This document shows positions 17,173 to 26,238 of a stretch of DNA of 55,754 bases, in pieces. Position numbers and translations under genes: made by a program. The stretch is from NCBI GenBank assembly GCA_018432235.1, contig JAHDLO010000047.1, forward strand, positions 1 to 55,754, read 5' to 3'. The stretch comes from Clostridiaceae bacterium (GTDB taxonomy: Bacteria; Bacillota; Clostridia; Peptostreptococcales; Natronincolaceae). Position 1 is the first letter of the stretch, and each line of letters opens with the position of its first letter. The notes below the pieces were generated by a model that did not search any database, was not told the DNA's origin, and saw nothing but the letters and a program-made list of their open reading frames with translations.

Positions 17173-18741
17173 ATGAGATTAGCGGAGCTGTTGAAGTCAA
17201 CCAAGGTATTAGGTGCGATTAATGACAAAGACATATGTATCGAAGGCATAGCCTATCATTCCAAAAAGGTTCAGGAGAGCTTTCTTTTCGTTTGCATAAG
17301 GGGCTACAAGGTAGACGGACATAAATATCTGCCGCAGTCGGTGGCGCAGGGTGCGGTTGCCGCCATTGTAGAGGAATTTAATGAGGAATTGGATATACCG
17401 CAATACCGGGTGGAAAATTCCAGGGCTGCTCTGGCTGAATTGGGAGCTGCTTTTTATAGTAATCCCTCCAGAAGGATGAAAATGATTGGCGTAACCGCCA
17501 CCAATGGAAAAACCACCACCACGTACATGATAAACTCTATGCTGGAGAATCATGGCTTAAAAACGGGACTAATAGGAACAGTAACAATTAAAATAGATGA
17601 TTCCTCTATTCCTTCAGAATTAACTACACCTGAGTCTCTGGATTTGCAGTATTATCTCAGCAAAATGACGGAGCGGGGGGTAACTCATACAACCATGGAG
17701 GTGTCTTCATCTGCCCTGGAGCTGCAAAGGGTTCGGGGTGTGGAATATGACATAGTGACCTTCAACAACATCAGCAGAGATCACATAGATAATCACGGTA
17801 GCTTTGAAAAATATTTTGCTGCTAAATCCAGTCTAATTACAGGAGCCGGAGAAAACAGCTATGCCGTATTAAATCTGGATGACAAATATTCTGCCGCTCT
17901 CATTGATCAAACCAAGGCCAGGGCGATTACCTTCGGGGTTAACAGCGCTGAAGGACATCTCCATTGTAAAAGCTTAGATTTATCAACCGGCAGAGGTAGG
18001 TTTACGGTAGAAATTCTCAAGGCCTTTACTGTAGGCGATAGAACATATAAGCCCTGCGAATTTACCATAGAGCTTTCGGTACCAGGACTTCATTCTGTGT
18101 ATAATTCTATGGCAGCTATCACAGTGGCCCTTCTTTGCGGTGTTGAGATTGAAACAATACAACAAACCCTAAAGAGCTTTGCTGGGGTTGAACGACGCTT
18201 TGAATTTATCTTTGAGGATGACATTAAAATTATTGATGACCACTTTGCAAATCCGGGGAATATCAATGTAACGCTACAAACATTGGAATACATGGATTTT
18301 AAAAAGCTGCATCTGGTATATGCCATCAGAGGTGAGCGAGGCACCACAGTAAATCGTGAAAATTCAGAGGTAATTGTAAATTGGGCAGATAAGCTAGGTA
18401 TAAAGGAGATAATCGCTACGAAAAGTATATCTCATGTCACTGCTAAGGACAGGGTAACAGCGGAGGAGCTTCAGGTATTCCTTGAGGTAATGGGGAAGGC
18501 TGAAATTAAGGTGCATTTATATGACGAGCTGACGGATGCCATAGCCCACTCATTGGCTATTGCTCAAGCAGGAGATTTGATTTTGCTGGCGGGCTGCCAG
18601 GGAATGGATTATGGGGCAGAAATTGCCTTAAGACAGCTGCACCAGAAAATGTTAGAATATCCAAAAGAGAAGCTTTTCTTCCCGCTGAAAAACAGAGTAG
18701 CCGGTATAACAGAGGAAATGATGGCGGATTTAAGCTCCTAG
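17173..18741 (+). CDS. Divergent MurE-like Mur ligase
   Basis: A 522-residue three-domain Mur ligase, expected to add an amino acid to a carboxylate using ATP. The P-loop GVTATNGKTTTT, the central motif MEVSSSALELQRV and the carbamylated-lysine region YFAAKSSL are present. It differs from housekeeping MurE: EVSSHAL reads EVSSSAL, DYAHTPD reads DDHFANPGN, and the DNPR-type motif that selects diaminopimelate is missing (region TTVNREN). It is therefore probably a paralogue with another amino acid or acceptor. It lies 33 bp after the ATP-grasp gene and 47 bp before asnB, in one apparent operon. Confidence 0.82.
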   Translation: MRLAELLKSTKVLGAINDKDICIEGIAYHSKKVQESFLFVCIRGYKVDGHKYLPQSVAQGAVAAIVEEFNEELDIPQYRVENSRAALAELGAAFYSNPSRRMKMIGVTATNGKTTTTYMINSMLENHGLKTGLIGTVTIKIDDSSIPSELTTPESLDLQYYLSKMTERGVTHTTMEVSSSALELQRVRGVEYDIVTFNNISRDHIDNHGSFEKYFAAKSSLITGAGENSYAVLNLDDKYSAALIDQTKARAITFGVNSAEGHLHCKSLDLSTGRGRFTVEILKAFTVGDRTYKPCEFTIELSVPGLHSVYNSMAAITVALLCGVEIETIQQTLKSFAGVERRFEFIFEDDIKIIDDHFANPGNINVTLQTLEYMDFKKLHLVYAIRGERGTTVNRENSEVIVNWADKLGIKEIIATKSISHVTAKDRVTAEELQVFLEVMGKAEIKVHLYDELTDAIAHSLAIAQAGDLILLAGCQGMDYGAEIALRQLHQKMLEYPKEKLFFPLKNRVAGITEEMMADLSS

Positions 18742-18788
18742 TATTTATACCGAATGCTATAAAAATTTACTAAAAAAGGGTGATATAA

Positions 18789-20636
18789 ATGTGTGGTTTT
18801 GTAGGCTTTGCCCATGCTGCGCCAGAGATAGACAAAGTTAAGACCATTAACGATATGATGATGGCAATACTTCACAGAGGTCCCGACAGTGGGGACTTCT
18901 TTACTGATGATAATGTTACCCTGGGCTTTAGGAGATTGAGCATTATAGACCTTTCCGATGATGCCGGCCAGCCTATGTATAACGAGGACAAGAGCTGTGT
19001 GCTGGTTTTCAATGGTGAAATATATAATTTTCAGGAGCTTAGGGAGGATTTATTAAAGAAGGGGCATATTTTTAAATGCGATTCCGACAGCGAGGTGCTT
19101 ATCCATGGCTATGAGGAATATGGTGTGGATTTGTTGCCAAAGCTAAGGGGGATGTTTGCCTTTGCCATATGGGATTCAAAGAAGGAAACAATGCTGATGG
19201 CAAGGGACTATTTTGGGATAAAGCCTTTGTACTATACGCAAAACACCACAGACAATTCATTGATTTTCGGATCAGAAATAAAGGCATTTTTGAAGCAGCC
19301 AGCCTTTAAAAAGGAGCTTAACAAGGCGGCATTAAAGCCATATCTCACCTTCCAATACTCTGTATTGGACGAAACCTTCTTCAAGGGGGTCTATAAGCTT
19401 AAGCCTGCCCATTATATGATATATAAAAAGGGGAATATTGAGATCAAGCCATATTGGAGCTTAGATTTCAATGAAGAAAAAAACACCTTAAAGCATTATA
19501 TGAATAAAATAAAGAGTACTCTCCAGGAATCGGTGGACTATCACAGAATCAGCGATGTAAAGGTGGGATCCTTTCTTTCAGGTGGGATTGATTCCAGCTA
19601 TATTACAGCCCTGTTAAAGCCAAATAAGACCTTTTCAGTGGGCTTTAAGGATTATGAGGGTATCTTTAATGAGACCAACCATGCAAAGAATTTATCTGAT
19701 ATTCTGGACATAGAAAACTACAAGCGGCTTATCAACGCTGATGACCTCTTTGATATGCTGCCAACCATACAATATCATATGGATGAGCCTCAATCAAATC
19801 TCTCATCGGTACCGCTGTACTATCTCGCCCAGCTGGCCCGGGAGCATGTAACAGTGGTGCTTTCAGGTGAGGGGGCAGACGAGATATTCGGTGGCTACAC
19901 ATGGTATCAAAAATCGCCAAAGCAGCGAAAATACGAAATTGTACCCTTTCCTGTCAGGCGGGCCTTGCACAAGATCAGCAGGAGGCTGCCTAAGAACACA
20001 ATTACCAACTTTCTGGTGAAGGGCGGACAACGGGTAGAGGAGAGCTTTATCGGACAGGCTAAGGTCTTTGAAGAGGCCGATGCCCTAAGAGTGCTGAAGG
20101 ATGACTACAAAAATGGCCCAGCTGTTCACAGTATCACCAAGGGACTTTATGAAAGGGTTAAGGATAAGGATGACATAACCAAAATGCAGTATATAGACAT
20201 GCTGCTATGGCTGCCGGGAGATATTTTACTGAAGGCAGATAAAATGAGCATGGCCCACTCCTTAGAGCTTAGGGTGCCATTTTTGGACAAGGAGGTTATG
20301 GCCCTTGCATCAAAGCTACCGGGTAATCTGAGAGTAAACCAAATAGATACGAAGTATGCGCTGCGGGAGGCCTCCAAAGAGGTTTTACCGGAGGAATGGG
20401 CCAACAGGCCGAAGGTAGGCTTTCCGGTGCCGATAAGAGATTGGCTGAAGGAGAAAAAGTATTATGAAATCGTAAAGGAAATGTTTGAGTCCGATATGGC
20501 AAAAACATTTTTTGTTACAGAAGAGCTAGTAAAATTCCTCGATGCACATTATGAGGGCAAAAACAATTATGCAAGATATATTTATACCGCTTATGTTTTC
20601 CTAGTTTGGTATAAGAAATTCTTTGTTGAACTATAG
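18789..20636 (+). CDS. asnB: Glutamine-hydrolysing asparagine synthetase family protein
   Basis: A 615-residue class II amidotransferase. Cys2 (MCGFVGFAH) is the glutaminase nucleophile; the N-terminal Ntn domain spans about 1-210, and the synthetase domain has the pyrophosphate loop SFLSGGIDSS around residue 263. It transfers ammonia to an aspartyl carboxylate. Because it sits in a row with an ATP-grasp ligase, a MurE-like ligase and a racemase, its substrate may be a peptide-bound D-aspartate (as for AsnH of lactococci) rather than free L-aspartate. Free asparagine synthesis remains possible. Confidence 0.88.
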   Translation: MCGFVGFAHAAPEIDKVKTINDMMMAILHRGPDSGDFFTDDNVTLGFRRLSIIDLSDDAGQPMYNEDKSCVLVFNGEIYNFQELREDLLKKGHIFKCDSDSEVLIHGYEEYGVDLLPKLRGMFAFAIWDSKKETMLMARDYFGIKPLYYTQNTTDNSLIFGSEIKAFLKQPAFKKELNKAALKPYLTFQYSVLDETFFKGVYKLKPAHYMIYKKGNIEIKPYWSLDFNEEKNTLKHYMNKIKSTLQESVDYHRISDVKVGSFLSGGIDSSYITALLKPNKTFSVGFKDYEGIFNETNHAKNLSDILDIENYKRLINADDLFDMLPTIQYHMDEPQSNLSSVPLYYLAQLAREHVTVVLSGEGADEIFGGYTWYQKSPKQRKYEIVPFPVRRALHKISRRLPKNTITNFLVKGGQRVEESFIGQAKVFEEADALRVLKDDYKNGPAVHSITKGLYERVKDKDDITKMQYIDMLLWLPGDILLKADKMSMAHSLELRVPFLDKEVMALASKLPGNLRVNQIDTKYALREASKEVLPEEWANRPKVGFPVPIRDWLKEKKYYEIVKEMFESDMAKTFFVTEELVKFLDAHYEGKNNYARYIYTAYVFLVWYKKFFVEL

Positions 20637-20669
20637 GAACAAAAAAATTAGACCTTACAGGAGTGAGCC

Positions 20670-21749
20670 ATGATTACGAATAAAAGAAAGCAAAGAAAAA
20701 GATTTTGGAGCCTAATAAGATTGACCTTATTTCTCTTATTAGTTACAACAGCTTCGGTATTTGCTGTAAATAGGTTTATGGTCAACAATAAGCCTGAAGA
20801 AGAGCATATATTTGTTGTGCCTCAGGGCATAATAACGATTATAAATCAAGAGGCAGATACAGAGCTGCCGATTTTAAGTGCAGAATTTAAAATAGTTGAT
20901 GTTGAAACAGGTTTGGCAGTGGAGGTATTAACGACAGACCAAGAGGGCAAAGTAATATCAGCCCCACTGGATTATGGTGCAAAGTACGAGGTGCAGCAAG
21001 TAAAAGCGCCATCACCCTATAAGCTTTCTAAAGAGCGTATTGCTTTCGAGATTTCACAAGAGAACCATGAGGTCATATATAAAAATGGCTTGATGGACCA
21101 TGTGGAGGCTATTGATCGACTTCAGGATGGTACAGTAAAAATAACAAAGGCTTTTATGCCTGTGGAAGTTCTTATGCAAAATCCCGAGCTGCCCAATGGC
21201 TGCGAAATAACTGCCTTAACAGCACTTCTTAACTATTATGGCTATGAAGCTGAGAAGCTGGATATGGCTGATAATTATTTACCTCAGGAGGCCTTCAACA
21301 GAAAAGACGGCAAGCTAATAGGCGCAAATCCCTATAAGGCCTTTGCAGGGAATCCGCGGGACAACAGCGGCTTTTTCTCATATGCACCACCTGTTGTTGA
21401 AGCAGCCAACAGCTATATTGACAAAGCGGCAGGAGGGCATGAAGCAATCGATGTAAGCAATAGCGCCATGGAGGAGATATTAGGATATCTAGACAGGGGA
21501 CTGCCGGTTGTCATATGGGTTACCCTTGATCTGTCAAAGCCTCGATTAAATTACTCATGGTATCTAAGGGATACAGGTGAGGAATATCAAGCACCGGTTA
21601 ACCTTCATGCAGTTGTTTTAAAGGGCTATGATGAAAATAACGTATACTATATGGACCCTATCTTAGGAGATCTTATTAAAGGTAAGGCTGAGTTTTTCCG
21701 TAGCTACTATGATTTAGGGAAGCATGCGGTGATCGTTGACGTAAAATAG
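20670..21749 (+). CDS. Exported C39-like cysteine peptidase with Cna-B-like domain
   Basis: A 359-residue protein with an N-terminal signal anchor (about 15-37), a short beta-rich domain (about 48-120) resembling a Cna-B/SpaA prealbumin fold, and a C39-like papain-fold domain. Predicted catalytic residues are Cys178 (PNGCEIT) and His313 (NLHAVV), followed by an Asp in YYMDP. C39-like domains of this 'PNGCE' group are usually extracellular peptidases or amidases. It is the fourth gene of the ligase cluster, 33 bp after asnB, so it may process the product outside the membrane (inference). Confidence 0.78.
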   Translation: MITNKRKQRKRFWSLIRLTLFLLLVTTASVFAVNRFMVNNKPEEEHIFVVPQGIITIINQEADTELPILSAEFKIVDVETGLAVEVLTTDQEGKVISAPLDYGAKYEVQQVKAPSPYKLSKERIAFEISQENHEVIYKNGLMDHVEAIDRLQDGTVKITKAFMPVEVLMQNPELPNGCEITALTALLNYYGYEAEKLDMADNYLPQEAFNRKDGKLIGANPYKAFAGNPRDNSGFFSYAPPVVEAANSYIDKAAGGHEAIDVSNSAMEEILGYLDRGLPVVIWVTLDLSKPRLNYSWYLRDTGEEYQAPVNLHAVVLKGYDENNVYYMDPILGDLIKGKAEFFRSYYDLGKHAVIVDVK

Positions 21750-21786
21750 AATAGGGCCGATATGAGGGTTTTTAAAGGGGGCTTCA

Positions 21787-21879
21787 CTCCTTAATAAAAT
21801 AAGGAGGATACAGCGAAGCGTCCTAAGGAACACATGAGCTCCTTTTGGAAAACAAACGTGGCGAAGCCACTTTTGTTCA
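21787..21879. repeat. Dispersed three-hairpin repeat, copy 2
   Basis: Second copy of the element at 16-141. Hairpins: CTCCTTA/TAAGGAG (21787-21793/21800-21806), AAGGA/TCCTT (21825-21829/21840-21844) and the long hairpin 21851-21877, identical to copy 1. The first two stems have different sequence from copy 1 but are still self-complementary. It lies between the C39 peptidase and racemase genes. Confidence 0.7.
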
Positions 21880-21928
21880 AAACATTTGGACACAGGCTCT
21901 TTTAATTCTAAAATAAGGTGGGTTGAGG

Positions 21929-22648
21929 ATGGAGAGTAAAAGCTTGGGTGTAATTGGGGGTATGGGACCTAAGGCAACTGCTGTTTTTTTTGATAAGGTT
22001 GTGGAAATGACGGTTGCAGCCAAAGATCAGGATCATATCGATATGGTTATATTAAATCATGCCACTATTCCCGATAGGACCAATACAATATTTAATAAAA
22101 AAGCAGGCGATTTCTTAAGTGCTATCGAAAAGGATATAAGGCTGCTGGAGGTTGCTGGCGTTGCAAATATTGCAATACCTTGTAATACCTCCCATTATTT
22201 CTTTAAAGACTTGGTGAAGATGACGGATATCAATATTATTAATATGATAGAGGAAACGACAAAAAGGATATTCGAGAAATATGGAAAGGGCAGCAAGGTT
22301 GGCATATTGGCAACACAGGGAACCTTAAGCAGTGGCATATACGAGGAGGCCTGCAATAAGTACGGGCTAGACCTGTTTGTACCAGAGGATGCCATTAGAG
22401 AGCGTACCATGAAAATCATATACGATAATGTTAAAGGCGGTTTAAATACAGATTCAAGCGAAATAGAGGCAATCATCAAGGAACTGATTACGCGTGAAAA
22501 ATGCAAATGCATTATAATCGCCTGTACAGAGCTTTCGTGCATAAAGCTTAGTCAAGAGGTTGCAGACTGTTGTATAGATGCAATGGCGGTTTTAGTGGAA
22601 AGGGCTATCGTGCTTTCAGGCAAGCAGATAAAGGGAAAAATCGACTGA
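21929..22648 (+). CDS. Aspartate/glutamate racemase family protein
   Basis: A 239-residue cofactor-independent racemase. The two catalytic cysteines are in IPCNTSHY (near residue 82) and IIACTELS (near residue 191), and the N-terminus has GVIGGMGP, the aspartate-racemase signature. It should interconvert L- and D-aspartate (or glutamate). The ATG at 21929 is chosen because AAGGTGGG precedes it; an in-frame TTG lies six bases upstream. Placed after the ATP-grasp/MurE-like/AsnB/C39 run, it can supply D-Asp to the ligase, as racD does beside the D-Asp ligase gene in lactic acid bacteria (known). Confidence 0.88.
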   Translation: MESKSLGVIGGMGPKATAVFFDKVVEMTVAAKDQDHIDMVILNHATIPDRTNTIFNKKAGDFLSAIEKDIRLLEVAGVANIAIPCNTSHYFFKDLVKMTDINIINMIEETTKRIFEKYGKGSKVGILATQGTLSSGIYEEACNKYGLDLFVPEDAIRERTMKIIYDNVKGGLNTDSSEIEAIIKELITREKCKCIIIACTELSCIKLSQEVADCCIDAMAVLVERAIVLSGKQIKGKID

Positions 22649-22675
22649 GTAAAATAGAGCTTAGGCCTATCATTT

Positions 22676-22710
22676 AAGAGGTATGGGGTTATTATCCTAT
22701 GCCTCTTTTG
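22676..22710 (+). terminator. Terminator after the racemase gene
   Basis: Arms AAGAGGTATG (22676-22685) and TATGCCTCTT (22698-22707) pair with one G-U, followed by TTGTG. Confidence 0.6.
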
Positions 22711-22920
22711 TGCTATCATAGGATAGGGTGAAATCATCCAACATAAAACTAAATTTATGAATGCAAATTCTCAAGTAAAGCAGCATATTAACCGATAATA
22801 CTTGTAAGACATTTTTTGTGCCCTTTGTATTTATTGGGAAAATTGAATTATAGATATTCTAATCTAATTATAATATAATTATTCTAGTCAAGCTTACAAA
22901 AAATTGTGGGAGGAAGTGCT

Positions 22921-23127
22921 ATGTCAGTTAAGGCTATAGAAGATGTCATAGGTTTTATTGAGGAATCCTTTTCAGGTGGCAGAGCCTCCAGAGAGCTGAG
23001 GCTGTCAAGGGAAGAAATTGAGTATATAAGGCGCATATACCCAAGACTGAGCTTAAAGGAGATGCACAAGGGTTTTTGTGATGACGGGAAGCTGTGGGTA
23101 GAGGCTAGCTTTGAAGAGGCTATTTAA
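22921..23127 (+). CDS. Small hypothetical protein upstream of motB-like gene
   Basis: A 68-residue, charged, soluble protein with no family I recognise. The ATG at 22921 has GGGAGG seven bases upstream; a GTG at 22906 is in frame but lies before that site. It shows a helical N-terminal half, LRLSREEIEYIRR and a short hydrophobic end. It is 50 bp before the MotB-like gene and in the same direction. Confidence 0.6.
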   Translation: MSVKAIEDVIGFIEESFSGGRASRELRLSREEIEYIRRIYPRLSLKEMHKGFCDDGKLWVEASFEEAI

Positions 23128-23177
23128 TATATTTCAACGAAGTTAATACGTGGGTACTAAAGGAGTGAATAGCGGCT

Positions 23178-23957
23178 ATGGGAAGAAGAAGTAGATCTAG
23201 TGACGAGGAAAAAAAGGGAGCACCTGAATGGATGACCACCTATGGCGACATGGTAACTCTTTTGCTTTGCTTTTTTGTTCTGCTGTTTGCATTTTCAGAA
23301 ATTGATGCACAGAAGTTTGAAGCTGTAATCCAATCCTTCCAGGGCTCATTGGGGATTCTGGATTCCGGACGGGCAATAGAGCCTAGTGAGTATTTTGTAG
23401 ATGCTGAAATGAATGAAATGATGACAAAGCAGGTACAGGAGCTGGAGGCCTTAAAGGAGCTGGAGGAAATAGCTAACGAGTTGAAGGAATTTCTCGAGAG
23501 CAGAGGATATAGTCAAGCTGTAGATATACAATTTAATGAACGCTATGTTAAGCTTAATTTCTTGGATGGTGTTCTATTTGATCCAGGAAAGGCAATTATA
23601 AAGCAGGAGGCTATACCGGTGCTGGAGGCAGTGGCATTAAAGCTGGCGGATTATTCCGAAAATCGTATAAAGATTGAGGGCCATACGGATACGGTGCCAA
23701 TTAGGACCATTGAATACCCCAATAACTGGTACCTGGCAGCAGCAAGAGCAATTGCAGTAGCGGAATACTACATAAATGAAAAGGGCTATGATCCTAAACG
23801 ACTGTCGGCAGAAGGCTTTGGTGAATATGCACCGATTGCAACAAATGATACGCCGGAGGGAAGAACAAGAAATCGAAGGGTTGAGATTAAGATATTGAAT
23901 CGTATTGAGAGCCAGAGGGTGACAGAGGAAGAGCTGGAGGATCGCGGTTTCAACTAA
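23178..23957 (+). CDS. MotB-like stator protein (OmpA-type peptidoglycan-binding)
   Basis: A 259-residue protein with the MotB layout: a short basic cytoplasmic N-terminus, PEWMTTYGDMVTLLLCFFVL as transmembrane segment with Asp24 as the ion-channel aspartate, a linker with coiled-coil character, and a C-terminal OmpA domain (about 125-245) with GHTDTVPI and NRRVEI for peptidoglycan binding. MotA, the obligate partner in flagellar stators, is not adjacent; the neighbour is a 68-residue unknown. It could be an alternative stator subunit with MotA elsewhere. A terminator follows. Confidence 0.85.
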   Translation: MGRRSRSSDEEKKGAPEWMTTYGDMVTLLLCFFVLLFAFSEIDAQKFEAVIQSFQGSLGILDSGRAIEPSEYFVDAEMNEMMTKQVQELEALKELEEIANELKEFLESRGYSQAVDIQFNERYVKLNFLDGVLFDPGKAIIKQEAIPVLEAVALKLADYSENRIKIEGHTDTVPIRTIEYPNNWYLAAARAIAVAEYYINEKGYDPKRLSAEGFGEYAPIATNDTPEGRTRNRRVEIKILNRIESQRVTEEELEDRGFN

Positions 23958-24270
23958 GACTTAAATAAAGGCAGGAGCTTCCTGTCTTTTCTGTTTTTTT
24001 GCGAAAATAAAGCTGCTGGAGGGAACATATACCATCAAAAATCACTCTTTAAAATGATGGCGAATTATTAATTCAGGGTTTGATTGAAAAGCAGAGGGAT
24101 AATTGATAAAATTAGTTTAGCTATATATATTTAGCCCTGTGGAAATATTATAGCATCATTAATCATAACACGGTACTAATTGAGCTATGGCGTACATATG
24201 AAGGTATTAGCCATATATTCAATCAGCTTATAGCTTTAAAATAATCTACTATTATAACGGAGGTGACAGG
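23958..24270. other. 313-bp intergenic region
   Basis: Contains the terminator at 23967-24000 and then about 270 bp of AT-rich sequence with weak promoter-like hexamers and a short imperfect palindrome (ATGGC/GCCAT near 24187-24214). GGAGGTGACAGG is the ribosome site for the next gene. I see no reading frame or known RNA. Confidence 0.6.
23967..24000 (+). terminator. Terminator after motB-like gene
   Basis: Ten-bp stem AAAGGCAGGA/TCCTGTCTTT with one G-U pair and a GCT loop, followed by a T-rich run ending in TTTTTTT. Confidence 0.82.
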
Positions 24271-25320
24271 ATGGAGGTAATTACCTATAAATGTCCTAAT
24301 TGTGGAGGCGTTCTGGAATTTAAAAGTGAAAGCCAAAGCTGGAAATGCGAATTCTGCCTGAGTGACTTTGACGATCGGGAGATTAAATCAATAGAAAAGG
24401 GCCTGCTATCTGAAAAGGAAAAAAGGGCGGAAGCCGAAAGGGAGTTTGAAGCCATCGGTAAAACCTATAGCTGTACCAGCTGTGGAGCCGAGATTGTCAC
24501 AGACAGCACGACCTCAGCTACTTTTTGCTACTATTGCCATAGCCCTGCCATATTGCCCGGGCAATTGTCAGGTAAGTTCAGACCTGCTAAGGTGATTCCC
24601 TTTAAGATTAAAAAGGAGGCGGCGACAGAGGCCTTTATCAAATGGTGTAAAAAGAAGCCGTTGCTGTCTAAGGACTTTACCTCAGCATCACAGCTTCAGC
24701 ATTTATCAGGGGTATACATACCCTTTTGGCTCTTTGACTGTGATATCAGAGGAAAGATATCGGCGGAGGGCAGAAATATCCGAACATGGGTCAGTGGCGA
24801 TAAGCGGTATACTGAGACAAAGTATTATGATGTAGGACGTTCAGCAACTGCCCGTTTTATAAAAGTACCGGCCGACGGTTCTAAGAAAACCGACGATCAG
24901 CTAATGGAGACCCTAGAGCCCTTCGACTATAATCAAATGGTGGATTTCTCAATGCCCTATTTGTCGGGCTATATGGCTGAAAAATATGACTTAGATGACG
25001 GTGCAGTATATGGGCGTATAGTCGAAAGACTTAAGGACTACTCCAATAAGCTCTTGAGGGACACGATAACCGGCTACAGCAGCGTATCCGTCAGAAGCTG
25101 CAGCGTAGATATAAGCAAATCGAAGGTTCAATATGTGCTGCTGCCGACATGGATGTTCACCTACAACTACAAGGGGAAGGTTTATGTTTTTGCAATGAAC
25201 GGTCAAACAGGGAAGATTGCAGGCAGCCTCCCCATCAGTAATAAACAGGTTGCAGCATGGTTTATAGGCATTTCTGCAGGCGTATTCTCACTATTAACCT
25301 TAGGAGGAATGCTGCTATGA
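24271..25320 (+). CDS. TFIIB-type zinc-ribbon membrane protein (YdjG-like)
   Basis: A 349-residue protein with two CxxC...CxxC zinc ribbons in the first 100 residues (CPNCG...CEFC and CTSCG...CYYC), a middle domain with the conserved IPFWLFDCDIRG and LPTWMFTYNYKGK segments, and a C-terminal transmembrane helix (about 325-347). This is the build of B. subtilis YdjG. Its stop codon overlaps the next start as ATGA, so the two proteins are translationally coupled. In Bacillus YdjG and YdjH form a membrane complex that recruits the SPFH protein YdjI (known); the same set is seen here with YdjI moved to 267. Confidence 0.82.
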   Translation: MEVITYKCPNCGGVLEFKSESQSWKCEFCLSDFDDREIKSIEKGLLSEKEKRAEAEREFEAIGKTYSCTSCGAEIVTDSTTSATFCYYCHSPAILPGQLSGKFRPAKVIPFKIKKEAATEAFIKWCKKKPLLSKDFTSASQLQHLSGVYIPFWLFDCDIRGKISAEGRNIRTWVSGDKRYTETKYYDVGRSATARFIKVPADGSKKTDDQLMETLEPFDYNQMVDFSMPYLSGYMAEKYDLDDGAVYGRIVERLKDYSNKLLRDTITGYSSVSVRSCSVDISKSKVQYVLLPTWMFTYNYKGKVYVFAMNGQTGKIAGSLPISNKQVAAWFIGISAGVFSLLTLGGMLL

Positions 25321-26141
25321 TAAATACCTTTAAAAGACTGTCTGCAGTTTTAGTTCTGTTGCTGCTATTATCCTCTATAATGGTTTTTGGTGTAGACCAA
25401 AAGGTATACGATGAGGCAATGCTATTTTCAGAGTCAGAGCTTCAAGCTCTGGAGTCAAGAGCATCTGAGCTGGGGCAGGAGCTAAAGCTTGACCTGGTTA
25501 TAGTAACAATTGAGGATAATATGGGAAAAACCTCCCGACAATTTGCAGATGATTTCTACGACGAAAATGGCTTTGGCTATGGCTCCGAGGCCGATGGTGT
25601 ACTTTTTCTTATAAATATGGCGGATAGGGAAGTTTATATTTCAACATCAGGGAAAGCCATCAAATACCTTACTGATGCCAGAATAGAGGCTATATTAGAC
25701 AGAGTATACGATTATCTCCCTGATGGTCACTATGGCGATGCCGCCATGGCCTTCCTGACACAGGTGGAGAATTATGTAAGGACTGGTATCCCCAGCACGC
25801 AACATACCTATGATGAGGATACCGGCAGAATCGTTAAGGAAGAAACACCCCTTGCCCAAAAGCTGTTCTACTACTTTATCATAGCTATTGCAGCAGCAGG
25901 TATAGTTGTGGGTATTATGGCAGCCATGAATAAGGGAATAAAAGGAACCAACAAGCATACCTACCTGGATACAAAGTCCTTCAATGTTTTTAATAGATAC
26001 GATCATCACGTGAATACACAGCAAACCTTCGTGGTGATAAAAAAAGATCCACCATCCTCCGGCGGTTCAAGCATAGGCAGGAGTACCGTGCATCGCTCCA
26101 GCAGCGGCAGAAGCCACGGCGGTGGCGGAAGAAAGTTCTAG
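25317..26141 (+). CDS. Single-domain TPM membrane protein (YdjH/YgcG-like)
   Basis: A 274-residue protein: signal peptide (about 1-25), one TPM domain (about 25-165, with LDLVIVTIEDNMGKTSRQFA and ADGVLFLINMADREVYISTS), a transmembrane helix (about 190-212), and a cytoplasmic Ser/Gly-rich tail ending SHGGGGRKF. The start ATG overlaps the previous stop and has TAGGAGG upstream; the longer upstream frame inside the preceding gene is not needed. TPM domains occur in TLP18.3/Psb32 and MOLO-1; their biochemical role in bacteria is unsettled. Confidence 0.85.
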   Translation: MINTFKRLSAVLVLLLLLSSIMVFGVDQKVYDEAMLFSESELQALESRASELGQELKLDLVIVTIEDNMGKTSRQFADDFYDENGFGYGSEADGVLFLINMADREVYISTSGKAIKYLTDARIEAILDRVYDYLPDGHYGDAAMAFLTQVENYVRTGIPSTQHTYDEDTGRIVKEETPLAQKLFYYFIIAIAAAGIVVGIMAAMNKGIKGTNKHTYLDTKSFNVFNRYDHHVNTQQTFVVIKKDPPSSGGSSIGRSTVHRSSSGRSHGGGGRKF

Positions 26142-26238
26142 CATCTACAATCCCCAATACTACCCGTAAGGCAATGGTATTGGGGATTATGACATCATAG
26201 ACATATAATTCGTGGGTTTAGGGGGAGAGATTGCTGCT

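Noticed and set aside
25257..25316. Longer N-terminus for the single-TPM protein
   Set aside because: It would overlap the upstream gene by 60 bp; the ATG at 25317 has a proper AGGAGG and begins the signal peptide directly.
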